Origin: Rosettibacter firmus
Lineage (GTDB): Bacteria > Bacteroidota > Ignavibacteria > Ignavibacteriales > Melioribacteraceae
NCBI RefSeq assembly: GCF_036860695.1
Contig: NZ_JAYKGJ010000001.1
Coordinates: 930,001-994,000 of the forward strand
Reading direction: 5' to 3'
Length of the DNA: 64,000 nt
Shown here: one piece after another, positions 30,480-39,248 of the stretch
How the letters are laid out: each line of letters opens with the position of its first letter
Numbering within the stretch: the stretch's first letter is position 1
The notes under the pieces: generated by a model
Told to the model about the DNA's origin: nothing
Database searches by the model: none
What the model saw: the letters and a program-made list of their open reading frames with translations, nothing else
Position numbers and translations under genes: made by a program

Positions 30480-31513
30480 ATGAACCAGAAAATATTCTTA
30501 TTGTTCGTACAGATCGAATTGGAGATGTTGTTCTCACTCTTCCATTATGTTCAATTATTAAAAAACATTATCCAAATTCAAAAATCAGTTTTTTACTTCG
30601 TGAGTATACAAAAGCTCTTGCACAAAATAATCCCTGCATTGATAATATTATAACTTTAAAAGAGAACAAAGGTAAACCACTGATCTTTGAAAACATAAAA
30701 CAACTTAAAAATAAATATGATACATGCATTGTTGCCCATCCTACATTTCGTATTGCACTAATTTTATTTTTTTCTGGAATTAAAATTAGAATTGGAACTG
30801 GTTATAGATGGTATTCTTTTTTGTTTAATAAAAAACTTTATGAACATCGCAAAGATGCAAAATTTCATGAACTTGAATATAATGTTCACCTTCTTAAAAA
30901 AATTGGAATAGATGAAAAAATAAATCGTGATAATGTTACTTTTAATTTATATCCAGCAAAAGAAAGTCAAGAAAAGATTAAGATATTTTTAGCAAATAAA
31001 AATGTTAACATTAAAAAAAGTATAATAATCATTCATCCTGGTAGTGGTGGAAGTTCGGTAGATTTGCCAATTAACAAAATGAAAGAATTAGTAAAAAAAA
31101 TTTCTGATGAACTTGATGTTGAGATTTTAATCACAGGAAATATAAATGAAAAGGAACTATGCCAGTCACTTGTTGTAAACGAGAAAACAAAAAACATTTC
31201 AGGCGAGTTAGAATTGTCAGAACTTATTGCACTTATTGATCAATGTAAATTATTAATCGCAAATTCGACTGGACCAATACATATTGCTTCTGCTCTTGGA
31301 AAATTTGTGATTGGTTTTTATCCCAACATCACAGAATGTTCCGAAGAAAGATGGGGACCTTATACTAATCGAAAAATAATTTTTAAACCAAAAATTAACT
31401 GTCATGAATCAAATAAAATGTCAGAAAAAATAAATTGTATGAACACTATTGATATTAACGAGGTTTTCAAATCAGTTAAAAATATTCTTACAGATATAGA
31501 AAAAGAGAAATGA
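30476..31513 (+). CDS. Glycosyltransferase family 9 (ADP-heptose:LPS heptosyltransferase-like)
   Basis: 345 residues. It opens with ILIVRTDRIGDVVLTLPLC, the GT9 N-terminal signature. Later it has IIIHPGSGGSSVDLP and ANSTGPIHIASALGK, the nucleotide-sugar site. GT9 enzymes add heptose to the LPS core. The exact acceptor is unknown. It overlaps mpg by 4 bases and the DUF3108 gene by 4 bases, so the three are tightly coupled. Confidence 0.88.
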   Translation: MNEPENILIVRTDRIGDVVLTLPLCSIIKKHYPNSKISFLLREYTKALAQNNPCIDNIITLKENKGKPLIFENIKQLKNKYDTCIVAHPTFRIALILFFSGIKIRIGTGYRWYSFLFNKKLYEHRKDAKFHELEYNVHLLKKIGIDEKINRDNVTFNLYPAKESQEKIKIFLANKNVNIKKSIIIIHPGSGGSSVDLPINKMKELVKKISDELDVEILITGNINEKELCQSLVVNEKTKNISGELELSELIALIDQCKLLIANSTGPIHIASALGKFVIGFYPNITECSEERWGPYTNRKIIFKPKINCHESNKMSEKINCMNTIDINEVFKSVKNILTDIEKEK

Positions 31514-32346
31514 TATTACTCACTTTAAAAAAACTAAAAGTTGTTTTAGATAAAAAATATTTGGGATTTCATTTTTTATATCCCTTTATAATTCTATTGT
31601 TAATCTTTTCCAGTGGATTTTTTTTGAATGAAAGTTTTAGAAAAATTGAAAATAAAGCTTTTCGACAGGGAGAAAAATTAATATTTGATGTTAAATATGG
31701 ATTTATTACAGCTGGAGTTGCAGAATTCTCAATTCCTAAAATAATTAAAATTGCTGGTAGAGATGTATATAATGTAGTATTCAAAGTTAGCTCGGTACCT
31801 ACTTTTGATTTATTTTACAAGGTACGAGATAGATACGAAACCTACATTGATGTAGAAGGTATTTTCCCCTGGCGATTTGAGCAACATATTCGAGAGGGAA
31901 AATACTCAAGAGATTTTTCTGCTTTTTTTGACCAAAGAAAAGGGAAAGCAATTACAACTGAAGGGACATATGATATTCCCAAGTATGTTAATGATATTGT
32001 ATCTGCATTTTATCTCGCACGTACTTTCGATTACTCTAAAATGAAAGTTAATGATAAAATACTTCTTGAAAATTTTTATAAAGATAAAGTATATCCCCTG
32101 GAAGTAGTTTTTCGTGGAAGAGAAGTTGTGAGTGTTTCTGCAGGGACATTTAAGTGTTTAATACTCGAACCCATAGTTAAAGAAGGAGGTTTATTCAAAA
32201 GTGAAGGTTCAATTATTGTCTGGTTAACAGACGATGAACTTAAAGTGCCAGTGAAAGTAAAGACAAAAGTTTTGATTGGTTCTATTGATGCAGAATTAAT
32301 TGCATACGAAGGTTTGAATGGTAAATTGATATCAAAAGTAAAATAA
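31510..32346 (+). CDS. DUF3108 domain protein
   Basis: 278 residues. A single hydrophobic segment at ~20-40 acts as signal or anchor. The DUF3108 pattern follows: RQGEKLIFDVKYGFITAGVAEF, DRYETYIDVEGIFPWRFEQH, and a C-terminal FKSEGSIIVWLTDDELKVPV. It is predicted to be a periplasmic beta-rich protein of unknown function. Its coupling with a heptosyltransferase-like gene suggests an envelope role. Confidence 0.85.
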   Translation: MILLTLKKLKVVLDKKYLGFHFLYPFIILLLIFSSGFFLNESFRKIENKAFRQGEKLIFDVKYGFITAGVAEFSIPKIIKIAGRDVYNVVFKVSSVPTFDLFYKVRDRYETYIDVEGIFPWRFEQHIREGKYSRDFSAFFDQRKGKAITTEGTYDIPKYVNDIVSAFYLARTFDYSKMKVNDKILLENFYKDKVYPLEVVFRGREVVSVSAGTFKCLILEPIVKEGGLFKSEGSIIVWLTDDELKVPVKVKTKVLIGSIDAELIAYEGLNGKLISKVK

Positions 32347-32352
32347 TATTCA

Positions 32353-33858
32353 TTAAATATTAATTTCTTTTTCAGATGTTGCCACAACCGAAGCGACCAC
32401 TGCATCACCAGTTACATTAACCACAGTTCTGCACATATCCAGTATTCTATCTACTCCCATAATAAGTGCAATTCCTTCTTCAGGAATTCCTACAGATTTC
32501 AAAATAACAATTAACATTATAATTCCTACTCCTGGAATTGGTGCTGTTCCTATTGATGCAAGAACTGCTGTAAAAATTATTGTTAATTGCTGAACAATTG
32601 ATAAATCCATACCAAAAACCTGTGCAATAAAAACTGAAGCCACACCTTGATATAATGCAGTACCATCCATATTTATTGTTGCACCAAGTGGCAATACAAA
32701 ACTTGTAATGCTTTTTGAGATTTTAAGATTATCCTGACATACTTCCATATTAACAGGTAAAGTAGCAGCACTCGAGCTGGTTGTAAAAGCAACAATTTGA
32801 ACACGTTTAATGTTTTTATAAAAATCTTTGATGCTAATTTTTGAAAATGATTTTAAGATAATCGAATATATACCAAATGCATGAATAATCAATCCTAATA
32901 AAACTGTTATAGAATACCATATCAAAGTTTGCAAAATATCAAAACCAAATTCTGAAACTGTTGCCGATATAAGAGCAAAAACTCCAATAGGAGCTATCAT
33001 CATTACTATATCTACAAGCTTAATCATCACTTCACTTAAACCATCAAAAAAATTAACTACAGATTCTGCTTTTTCTTTCTTTATTAGAGTAAGTGCCATA
33101 CCAAAGATTACAGCAAAAAAAACAATCTGGAGCATCTCTGAATTTGCTATTGCATATACTGGATTTCTCGGAACTATATCGGTAAGCATTTTTGATAAAC
33201 TAAAATCCAGATCAGCATGTATTTTTGATTTTATATCATAATCATAAATCGACATTAATCTTTGTTTTGTTTGCGTCCCCATGATTTCACCAGGACGAAT
33301 TATATTTGCAGCTATTAAACCAAGTGTGATTGCAATGATAGTTGTTAGTATATATAATATTATAGTTTTTGCACCTATGCGTGCAAACTTTTTTATATCT
33401 CCTAAACTTGCAGCTCCAACTATTAAAGATGCTAAAACCAAAGGAACTGCAATCATATTTAGTAATTTTATAAAAATTTCTCCTATCCATTTAATCGATT
33501 GAGCAATAGTTTGCTGCTTATTAATCGATAAAATATTTTCGCACTTTTTGAATTCTTCATACTTGTTTTCTTCAACAGAATAAAATTTTTCTAAAACAAC
33601 AACAGGATTTCTCTCCTTTATCTTATTAAAATAATTGATTATCTCAAGTTGTTGATTGGGATTGAATTTTATTGAGTCATTATCAACAACGAAAATTAAA
33701 TTAACCCAGTTTTCTGCTACTAAAATTGTTTGTTCACCATTTTGAATATACTTGATTTCAAGTCGATGAGTATTAACCTTAAAGAGTGAGCCAAATATAG
33801 CTCCAAGTATTAATCCAATAACAATCTGGTTATGGAGTTTTGGAAATTTTATCTTCAT
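32353..33858 (-). CDS. Dicarboxylate/amino acid:cation symporter (DAACS/SDF family)
   Basis: 501 residues. The transport core is well conserved: NMIAVPLVLASLIVGAASLGD, TSSSAATLPVNMEVC (serine-rich hairpin), GATINMDGTALYQG and GIALIMGVDRILDMCRTVVNVTGD. It should import glutamate, aspartate or C4-dicarboxylates with cations. Between the first helix (~10-25) and the second (~110) is a roughly 85-residue polar insertion that is not part of the usual fold. It is 5 bases upstream of the convergent-end spacing with DUF3108 and 5 bases downstream of the PiT gene on its own strand. Confidence 0.92.
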   Translation of the reverse strand: MKIKFPKLHNQIVIGLILGAIFGSLFKVNTHRLEIKYIQNGEQTILVAENWVNLIFVVDNDSIKFNPNQQLEIINYFNKIKERNPVVVLEKFYSVEENKYEEFKKCENILSINKQQTIAQSIKWIGEIFIKLLNMIAVPLVLASLIVGAASLGDIKKFARIGAKTIILYILTTIIAITLGLIAANIIRPGEIMGTQTKQRLMSIYDYDIKSKIHADLDFSLSKMLTDIVPRNPVYAIANSEMLQIVFFAVIFGMALTLIKKEKAESVVNFFDGLSEVMIKLVDIVMMIAPIGVFALISATVSEFGFDILQTLIWYSITVLLGLIIHAFGIYSIILKSFSKISIKDFYKNIKRVQIVAFTTSSSAATLPVNMEVCQDNLKISKSITSFVLPLGATINMDGTALYQGVASVFIAQVFGMDLSIVQQLTIIFTAVLASIGTAPIPGVGIIMLIVILKSVGIPEEGIALIMGVDRILDMCRTVVNVTGDAVVASVVATSEKEINI

Positions 33859-33863
33859 TAATA

Positions 33864-36104
33864 TTACTTAATCATTTTCTTTGATTCAGTTATAAATCTA
33901 CTAAAATTCATGATAGTTAATACATTATCAGCTATGTTTTCAGTTTTGAATAATAAATTCAAGAAGAGAAGATTTGTACGAGGTTTCACAGTTCCATTTT
34001 TTAAGAGAGAAAGCTGATTTTTACTTATCTTTTTTATGAACTTTTTGATATCCTTAACATTATCTTCGATATCATCTATTTTTCGTGAATCTTCTTTATT
34101 AATTTTTTTTGTTGCAGTATTTATCAAATCAATTAAGTTATTTCTTAGATGTTTAAAATCTTCTTTTTGTTCTTTTACAAAGCCAGAGTGATTATTATCA
34201 ACGTGATTAAAAGATATTTCAGAAATCTCAATTAAAGAATTAGAAATTTCTCTAAAAGATGAAATAGCCTTACCAAAATCTATATCTTCATCATAACCAT
34301 TTTCTAAATAATGAATAGAATTGAGTAACTTTCTTATTACAAGTTCACTATGCTCTTCAAGTTCTTGAGATTCTTTAATTGCTTTTTTCAATTGTTTTCT
34401 TTTTTCATTAGTAAGACCAGAATAAATATCTTCGTAAATATTAATTGTTTGATTTAAACAATGCATAACATCTTCGAGTATTGATTCTGGTATTAATGCA
34501 ACTCCATCACCACTGAATACCAGTTCTTTCTTTTGAATTTTCTTATCAGCCTCTTTATGAATCAAAGCAGTTCTAATAAATATGTAAATTGTTAAAATAC
34601 TTGTTCCTATTACAGCAGCAAGTTTACCATAATAAAAAATCAATGTTAAAATACCTGCCATTAAAAAAGCAATAAAAGCTGTCAATACCCATCCAGCTAT
34701 TACAGTAATAACACCACTAACACGATAAACAGCACTTTCTCTACCCCAAGATCTATCTGCAAAGGAAGTCCCCATTGCAACCATAAATGTAACATAGGTT
34801 GTTGAAAGTGGTAATGTATATGCAGTGCCTAAAGAGATTAAACAACTTGATACCATTAAATTAACAGTAGCACGAATCAAATCGAAAGCAGGTTTCTCTT
34901 TTTTATTATGCCCAGTATATTCAACATTATCTGAATCAAATCTTTTATCAATTTTTTTATAAATCTTTTTAGGAATTATACTTTTTACTTTTTTACCAAA
35001 CAAAAAACTAACTCTTACAATCGAGCGAGCTATTGGTGATGAATCAAATTTTTCATAACCGTCGAATTGTCGACCGAGATTAATTTCAGTTCTTGTAACA
35101 GTTTGTGCTTTTTTACTTTTCCAGATAGTTAAAGCCATTATTAAACCAGCAGCTAATAAAAGCAATGGATTTGTTTTAGCTGGTTCTAATAAGCCTTCCA
35201 TTGTCATAGTAAAAGGATTTGTGCTATTAGATGCTAATTTATAAGAACTCAATCCAGCAAGTGGTACGCCAATAAAATTAACAAGATCATTTGCAGCAAA
35301 AGACAAAGCTAAAGATGATGTACCTATTAATACAATTGGTTTAAGAATATTTATATTAGTAAATAATATAACCATCTCAAGTATTAATGCCCAAAAAACA
35401 AAACTAATTGTAAGCACAATAATTGAATTTTGTAGAACCCATTTTATTATATCATCAGAGAGAAAGGATGCTCCTTTAATTCCTTTAACAAAAATAAAAT
35501 AAACAATAGAAGTTAACGCCAGAGAACCCCAGATAGCACCATAACGTTTTAATCTTTTTTCGTAGTTAAATGTAAAAATCAATCTTGAAAGAAATTGAAT
35601 TATTGAGCCTGCAGTAAATGAAATTAAAACTGAAAGAAAAATAGCCGAAAAGATACCAGTAACCTTAACGACATTAATATAATTCACAATATTATCTATA
35701 CTACTATTAGCTTCATGAATTTTAATTAGTGACATAAATACACTTGCACCAAACAGAGAAGAAACCATCGAAACAGTAGTTGAAGTAGGTAATCCAAATG
35801 TATTATAAAAATCAAGAAATAGAACATCGACAAACATTACTGCTAAAAACACAATCATTAAATTGGGGAAAGTAAACATTGAAGGATTAAAAATCCCCTT
35901 TCTTGCAACTTCCATCATTCCACTAGAAAATAGAGCACCAAATAAAATTCCAACAGTTGCAAAAGAAAGGATAACTTTTCTTGTAGATACTTTAGAACCA
36001 ACTGCTGAGTTAATAAAATTTACAGCATCATTGGCAACACCTACCATTAAATCTGAAATAGCAAGAATTATTAATATGAACAGAAAGAATAGATATGTTT
36101 CCAC
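33864..36104 (-). CDS. pit: PiT-family inorganic phosphate transporter with C-terminal PhoU-like region
   Basis: 746 residues. Two inverted PiT repeats show the signatures GVANDAVNFINSAVGSKVSTRK and AANDLVNFIGVPLAG, with about 12 helices to residue ~525. After the last helix, roughly 210 residues are soluble, helical and charged, resembling a PhoU-like bundle that may gate the transporter. It imports phosphate with H+ or Na+. It is followed by the DAACS symporter 5 bases later on the same strand and divergent from the amino-acid permease. Confidence 0.92.
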   Translation of the reverse strand: METYLFFLFILIILAISDLMVGVANDAVNFINSAVGSKVSTRKVILSFATVGILFGALFSSGMMEVARKGIFNPSMFTFPNLMIVFLAVMFVDVLFLDFYNTFGLPTSTTVSMVSSLFGASVFMSLIKIHEANSSIDNIVNYINVVKVTGIFSAIFLSVLISFTAGSIIQFLSRLIFTFNYEKRLKRYGAIWGSLALTSIVYFIFVKGIKGASFLSDDIIKWVLQNSIIVLTISFVFWALILEMVILFTNINILKPIVLIGTSSLALSFAANDLVNFIGVPLAGLSSYKLASNSTNPFTMTMEGLLEPAKTNPLLLLAAGLIMALTIWKSKKAQTVTRTEINLGRQFDGYEKFDSSPIARSIVRVSFLFGKKVKSIIPKKIYKKIDKRFDSDNVEYTGHNKKEKPAFDLIRATVNLMVSSCLISLGTAYTLPLSTTYVTFMVAMGTSFADRSWGRESAVYRVSGVITVIAGWVLTAFIAFLMAGILTLIFYYGKLAAVIGTSILTIYIFIRTALIHKEADKKIQKKELVFSGDGVALIPESILEDVMHCLNQTINIYEDIYSGLTNEKRKQLKKAIKESQELEEHSELVIRKLLNSIHYLENGYDEDIDFGKAISSFREISNSLIEISEISFNHVDNNHSGFVKEQKEDFKHLRNNLIDLINTATKKINKEDSRKIDDIEDNVKDIKKFIKKISKNQLSLLKNGTVKPRTNLLFLNLLFKTENIADNVLTIMNFSRFITESKKMIK

Positions 36105-36320
36105 TAATATATCTCCATAAAAAATATGAACATCATATTCTTATTGAGGTTAAAAAAGGTTAGTACCAAAAATTTTTTTATGGAAATCTAACAAAAGTTA
36201 ATCACTGTCCAAAATGAAAATAAATTTTTTATCAAATCCGAATTATTTCTTAACAAATTAAAAAACAAATTTGAGATTTCATTATCATTCAATTATCTTT
36301 TTAGATAAACTTCTAAAATT

Positions 36321-37730
36321 ATGGCTTCGAAAAGCAGAAAGACAGAATTAGTACGAGGACTCAGTCTTACAGCATCAATAATGATTGTTGCTGGCTCGAT
36401 GATTGGTTCTGGAATTTTTAGAAAACCAGCAACAATGGCAGAACAATTAGGTTCTCCAGAATTATTAATTTTAATATGGATAGCAGCTGGTCTAATAACT
36501 TTAATTGGTGCATTTGTTAATGCAGAAATTTCTGGAATGATAGAGGCTACTGGTGGTCAATATGTTTATTTTAGAAAAATGTATGGAGATTTTACTGCTT
36601 ATATTTATGGTTGGTCAATATTATCTGTAATACAAACAGGTAGCCAGGCTGCAATTGCATATGTATTTGCTGAATATATTGGTTATTTCATAAAATTATT
36701 TCAACTTCCAGAAGCATGGCAGAATTTTTATTTCTACTTTCCTTTAGTTGGAAAGATTTATCCATTTGTGGATTTTGGTACTAAATCTGTTGCAATTTTT
36801 TCAATAATAATTTTGACTTCTATAAACTATGCAGGTGTAATATTTGGTGGAGCTGTTCAAACAATTCTAACTTATATAAAAATTTTTGTAATAATCATAT
36901 TTGCATTTCTTTTATTTCTATATGGCAATGGTAGTTTCTCAAATGTGTATTCAAATTTTACCTTACCAGAATCAACTTCAAAAAATCTTTTTAGTTTAAT
37001 TGGACTTGCCTTTGCAGGAGCATTCTGGGCTTATGATGCATGGAACAATTTAACATTTGTCTCAGGTGAAGTGAAAAATGCACAACGAAATGTTCCACTG
37101 GGTTTATTGTTCGGTGTTTTAATAGTAATCTTTGTCTATGTTCTTATAAACATTGCCTATCTTTATGTACTTCCAATAAATGAAATGGCAAAATCTCCTC
37201 TGGTAGCAGCAACAGCAGCAGAAAAAATATTTGGCACTAAAGGTGGCTCAATAATTTCATTGATTGTAATTATTTCAACATTCGGTGCACTTAATGGAAG
37301 TATTCTTGCAACTGCACGTGTGCCTTTTGCAATGGCAAGAGCTGAATTATTTTTCAAAAGTTTGGGTAAAGTCCATCCTACTTTTGGGACTCCACATATT
37401 GCATTAGTAATACAGGGAATATGGTCATGTATGCTTGTTCTATCAGGCTCTTTTGATACTATCACTGATTACGTAATGTTTGCATCCTGGTTATTTTATA
37501 TGTTAGGTGCTTATGGTGTAATTGTATTAAGAAAGAAAATGCCAGACGAAAAAAGACCATACAAAATTTGGGGTTATCCATTTACTCCTATAATCTTTGT
37601 TGTAGCAGCTCTACTTTTCCTTATAAATTCTATAATATCTGATACAGATGATGCAATGATGGGATTAGTTTTAATATCAAGCGGAATCCCATTTTATTTA
37701 TTCTGGAAATACAAATCAAAAAATACTTGA
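36321..37730 (+). CDS. APC-family amino acid permease
   Basis: 469 residues, about 12 helices. The helix-1 substrate motif GSMIGSGIFRKPATMAEQLG and later GLAFAGAFWAYDAWNNLTFVSGE are characteristic of the LAT/APC amino-acid transporters. GALNGSILATARVPFAMARAE lies in the helix-8 region. Substrate is not determinable. A 216-base divergent region separates it from the phosphate transporter. Confidence 0.9.
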   Translation: MASKSRKTELVRGLSLTASIMIVAGSMIGSGIFRKPATMAEQLGSPELLILIWIAAGLITLIGAFVNAEISGMIEATGGQYVYFRKMYGDFTAYIYGWSILSVIQTGSQAAIAYVFAEYIGYFIKLFQLPEAWQNFYFYFPLVGKIYPFVDFGTKSVAIFSIIILTSINYAGVIFGGAVQTILTYIKIFVIIIFAFLLFLYGNGSFSNVYSNFTLPESTSKNLFSLIGLAFAGAFWAYDAWNNLTFVSGEVKNAQRNVPLGLLFGVLIVIFVYVLINIAYLYVLPINEMAKSPLVAATAAEKIFGTKGGSIISLIVIISTFGALNGSILATARVPFAMARAELFFKSLGKVHPTFGTPHIALVIQGIWSCMLVLSGSFDTITDYVMFASWLFYMLGAYGVIVLRKKMPDEKRPYKIWGYPFTPIIFVVAALLFLINSIISDTDDAMMGLVLISSGIPFYLFWKYKSKNT

Positions 37731-37829
37731 GATTAATATAAATATTAATACTCAGTTTACTTTCATATGCGTTCAGAAATTTCCTGCGAATGATTTGAAC
37801 AGTTAATAATTTTTTTATTGTAAAATTTA

Positions 37830-38027
37830 TTACTTACCTAAAATAATTACAGTTATAAACTCTCCAAATTTGACAATTAAATAAAGACCTAAAAGAAATA
37901 AATAAATTTTCATAATTAATTTAATCGTAAGTAATATTATTAATGTTCTTCTTGAAATATATGTTTTGCTATAAGAATATAATGCATTCCCTTTCAAAAA
38001 ATTAGGTAATAAAGAATAAATTTTCAT
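37830..38027 (-). CDS. Small hydrophobic protein, unknown
   Basis: 65 residues with two hydrophobic stretches (about 28-38 and 40-62) and a basic N-terminus. The main support is a good Shine-Dalgarno (AAGGGGAAGC) 5-6 bases before the ATG. I recognise no family. It could be a real small membrane protein or a chance frame in AT-rich sequence. Confidence 0.45.
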   Translation of the reverse strand: MKIYSLLPNFLKGNALYSYSKTYISRRTLIILLTIKLIMKIYLFLLGLYLIVKFGEFITVIILGK

Positions 38028-38098
38028 TGCTTCCCCTTTGTTTTAATTGAGAAATTAATCAGCAGAAATACAATTATTTTTTATTAAGAAGTAAGTAA

Positions 38099-38485
38099 TT
38101 AAAAGGTGAAAGGCGGGGCTCGTAAAATTAATTCAGATTGTTCAAGAAGATAAGATGAAAGAAAAGGTTGATTACAGAGGATTGCAATGGTTCTAATTTC
38201 AGAAAATAAATTTTCTAAAGAAGAATTTATAAAGTTTGTTAATTTTGTTTTATGAGAAATATTATCTAAAATCTTAACAACTTCATCTTTTGCATTTAGA
38301 ACTATTTTTGTATCTAATTCATTGTTAGTTCTGTTACAAAATTCCTTCGAATTATTGGTAACTTGAAAATAATGATTTCTCTGAATATTTAATTCAACAC
38401 TAAAGATCTGGATTAGAGAAATAACTATGCACACTACAATTTGTAAAAACTTATTATAAATTTTTGTTTTCACACCCAGTGACAT
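38099..38485 (-). CDS. Hypothetical protein with N-terminal signal/anchor
   Basis: 128 residues. A hydrophobic helix at ~14-30 (FLQIVVCIVISLIQIFSV) is followed by a polar, asparagine-rich helical region and a C-terminal LILRAPPFTF. There are no recognised motifs. The Shine-Dalgarno is weak. It is 48 bases upstream of the ppa stop on the same strand. The length of the open frame makes it plausible in this AT-rich context, but family support is lacking. Confidence 0.5.
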   Translation of the reverse strand: MSLGVKTKIYNKFLQIVVCIVISLIQIFSVELNIQRNHYFQVTNNSKEFCNRTNNELDTKIVLNAKDEVVKILDNISHKTKLTNFINSSLENLFSEIRTIAILCNQPFLSSYLLEQSELILRAPPFTF

Positions 38486-38533
38486 TTTTATTTTAATCTT
38501 ATTAGGTCACTAAAAACTAACCTTCAATAAATT

Positions 38534-39109
38534 TTACTTTATTTTAAATTCTTCTCTATATCGTGCAATAGAATTGTTAACTATTTTGTATGCTTCTTTT
38601 TTACCAAAAAACTTTTCAACTATTACATGTTTGTGTTCGAGTTTTTTATAATCTTCAAAAAATCTTTTTAGCTGAATGGTTGTATGTGGTGGCAGATCTT
38701 TTAATTCATTAATGTAATTAAGTGATATATCATTTTTTGCAACTGATATTATTTTATCATCTTTTTCATTATCATCAACCATTCTCATCAGTCCAATTAC
38801 TTTTGCTTCAATGATACAAAGAGGGTCTACATCAATTGAAGATAAAACAAGAATATCCAGTGGATCGCCATCATCACTTATTGTTTGAGGAATAAATCCA
38901 TAATTTGCTGGATAATAAACTGCGGAGAAAAGAACTCTATCTAATTTCAATAAACCACTTTTCTTATCAAGTTCATATTTACCTTTTGAGCCCTGTGGTA
39001 TTTCAATTATTGCATTGACAAACTCAGGGGCATCATCTCCAAACTCAACATGATGCCATGGATTGAAATGTGTTGGTGTAAAAGAAAATTTATCTTTCTG
39101 ATTTTTCAT
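38534..39109 (-). CDS. ppa: Inorganic pyrophosphatase (family I)
   Basis: About 191 residues. Family-I motifs are present: EIPQGSKGKYELDK, the Tyr/Pro segment YYPANYGFIPQT, and the metal signature DDGDPLDILV. It hydrolyses pyrophosphate in the cytoplasm. A GTG at 39115 overlaps the stop of the small upstream frame (TAGTG). The ATG at 39109 is preferred as the start, and the difference is two residues. Confidence 0.94.
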   Translation of the reverse strand: MKNQKDKFSFTPTHFNPWHHVEFGDDAPEFVNAIIEIPQGSKGKYELDKKSGLLKLDRVLFSAVYYPANYGFIPQTISDDGDPLDILVLSSIDVDPLCIIEAKVIGLMRMVDDNEKDDKIISVAKNDISLNYINELKDLPPHTTIQLKRFFEDYKKLEHKHVIVEKFFGKKEAYKIVNNSIARYREEFKIK

Positions 39110-39114
39110 TTTCA

Positions 39115-39228
39115 CTATAAAATTATTTTTACTAAATATAGTATAACTAAAAGTATCAACATAATAAACAACAGTTTCAATAATTCCAATCCAAATTTGG
39201 GAGGCTTTTTAATACTTTTATCGTTCAT
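39115..39228 (-). CDS. Possible 37-residue membrane peptide coupled to ppa
   Basis: Read directly on the minus strand: MNDKSIKKPPKFGLELLKLL is followed by a hydrophobic helix ending YLVKIIL. GAGATG lies upstream of the ATG at 39228. The stop touches the alternative GTG start of ppa. A basic, proline-containing N-terminus and a single helix look like a real small membrane protein, but I know no family. Confidence 0.45.
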   Translation of the reverse strand: MNDKSIKKPPKFGLELLKLLFIMLILLVILYLVKIIL

Positions 39229-39248
39229 TTACATCTCTTAAATTAGTT

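Noticed and set aside
37732-37749. Perfect palindrome ATTAATAT-AA-ATATTAAT after the amino-acid permease
   Set aside because: It contains only A and T and no T-run follows, so it is likely chance and too weak to call a terminator.
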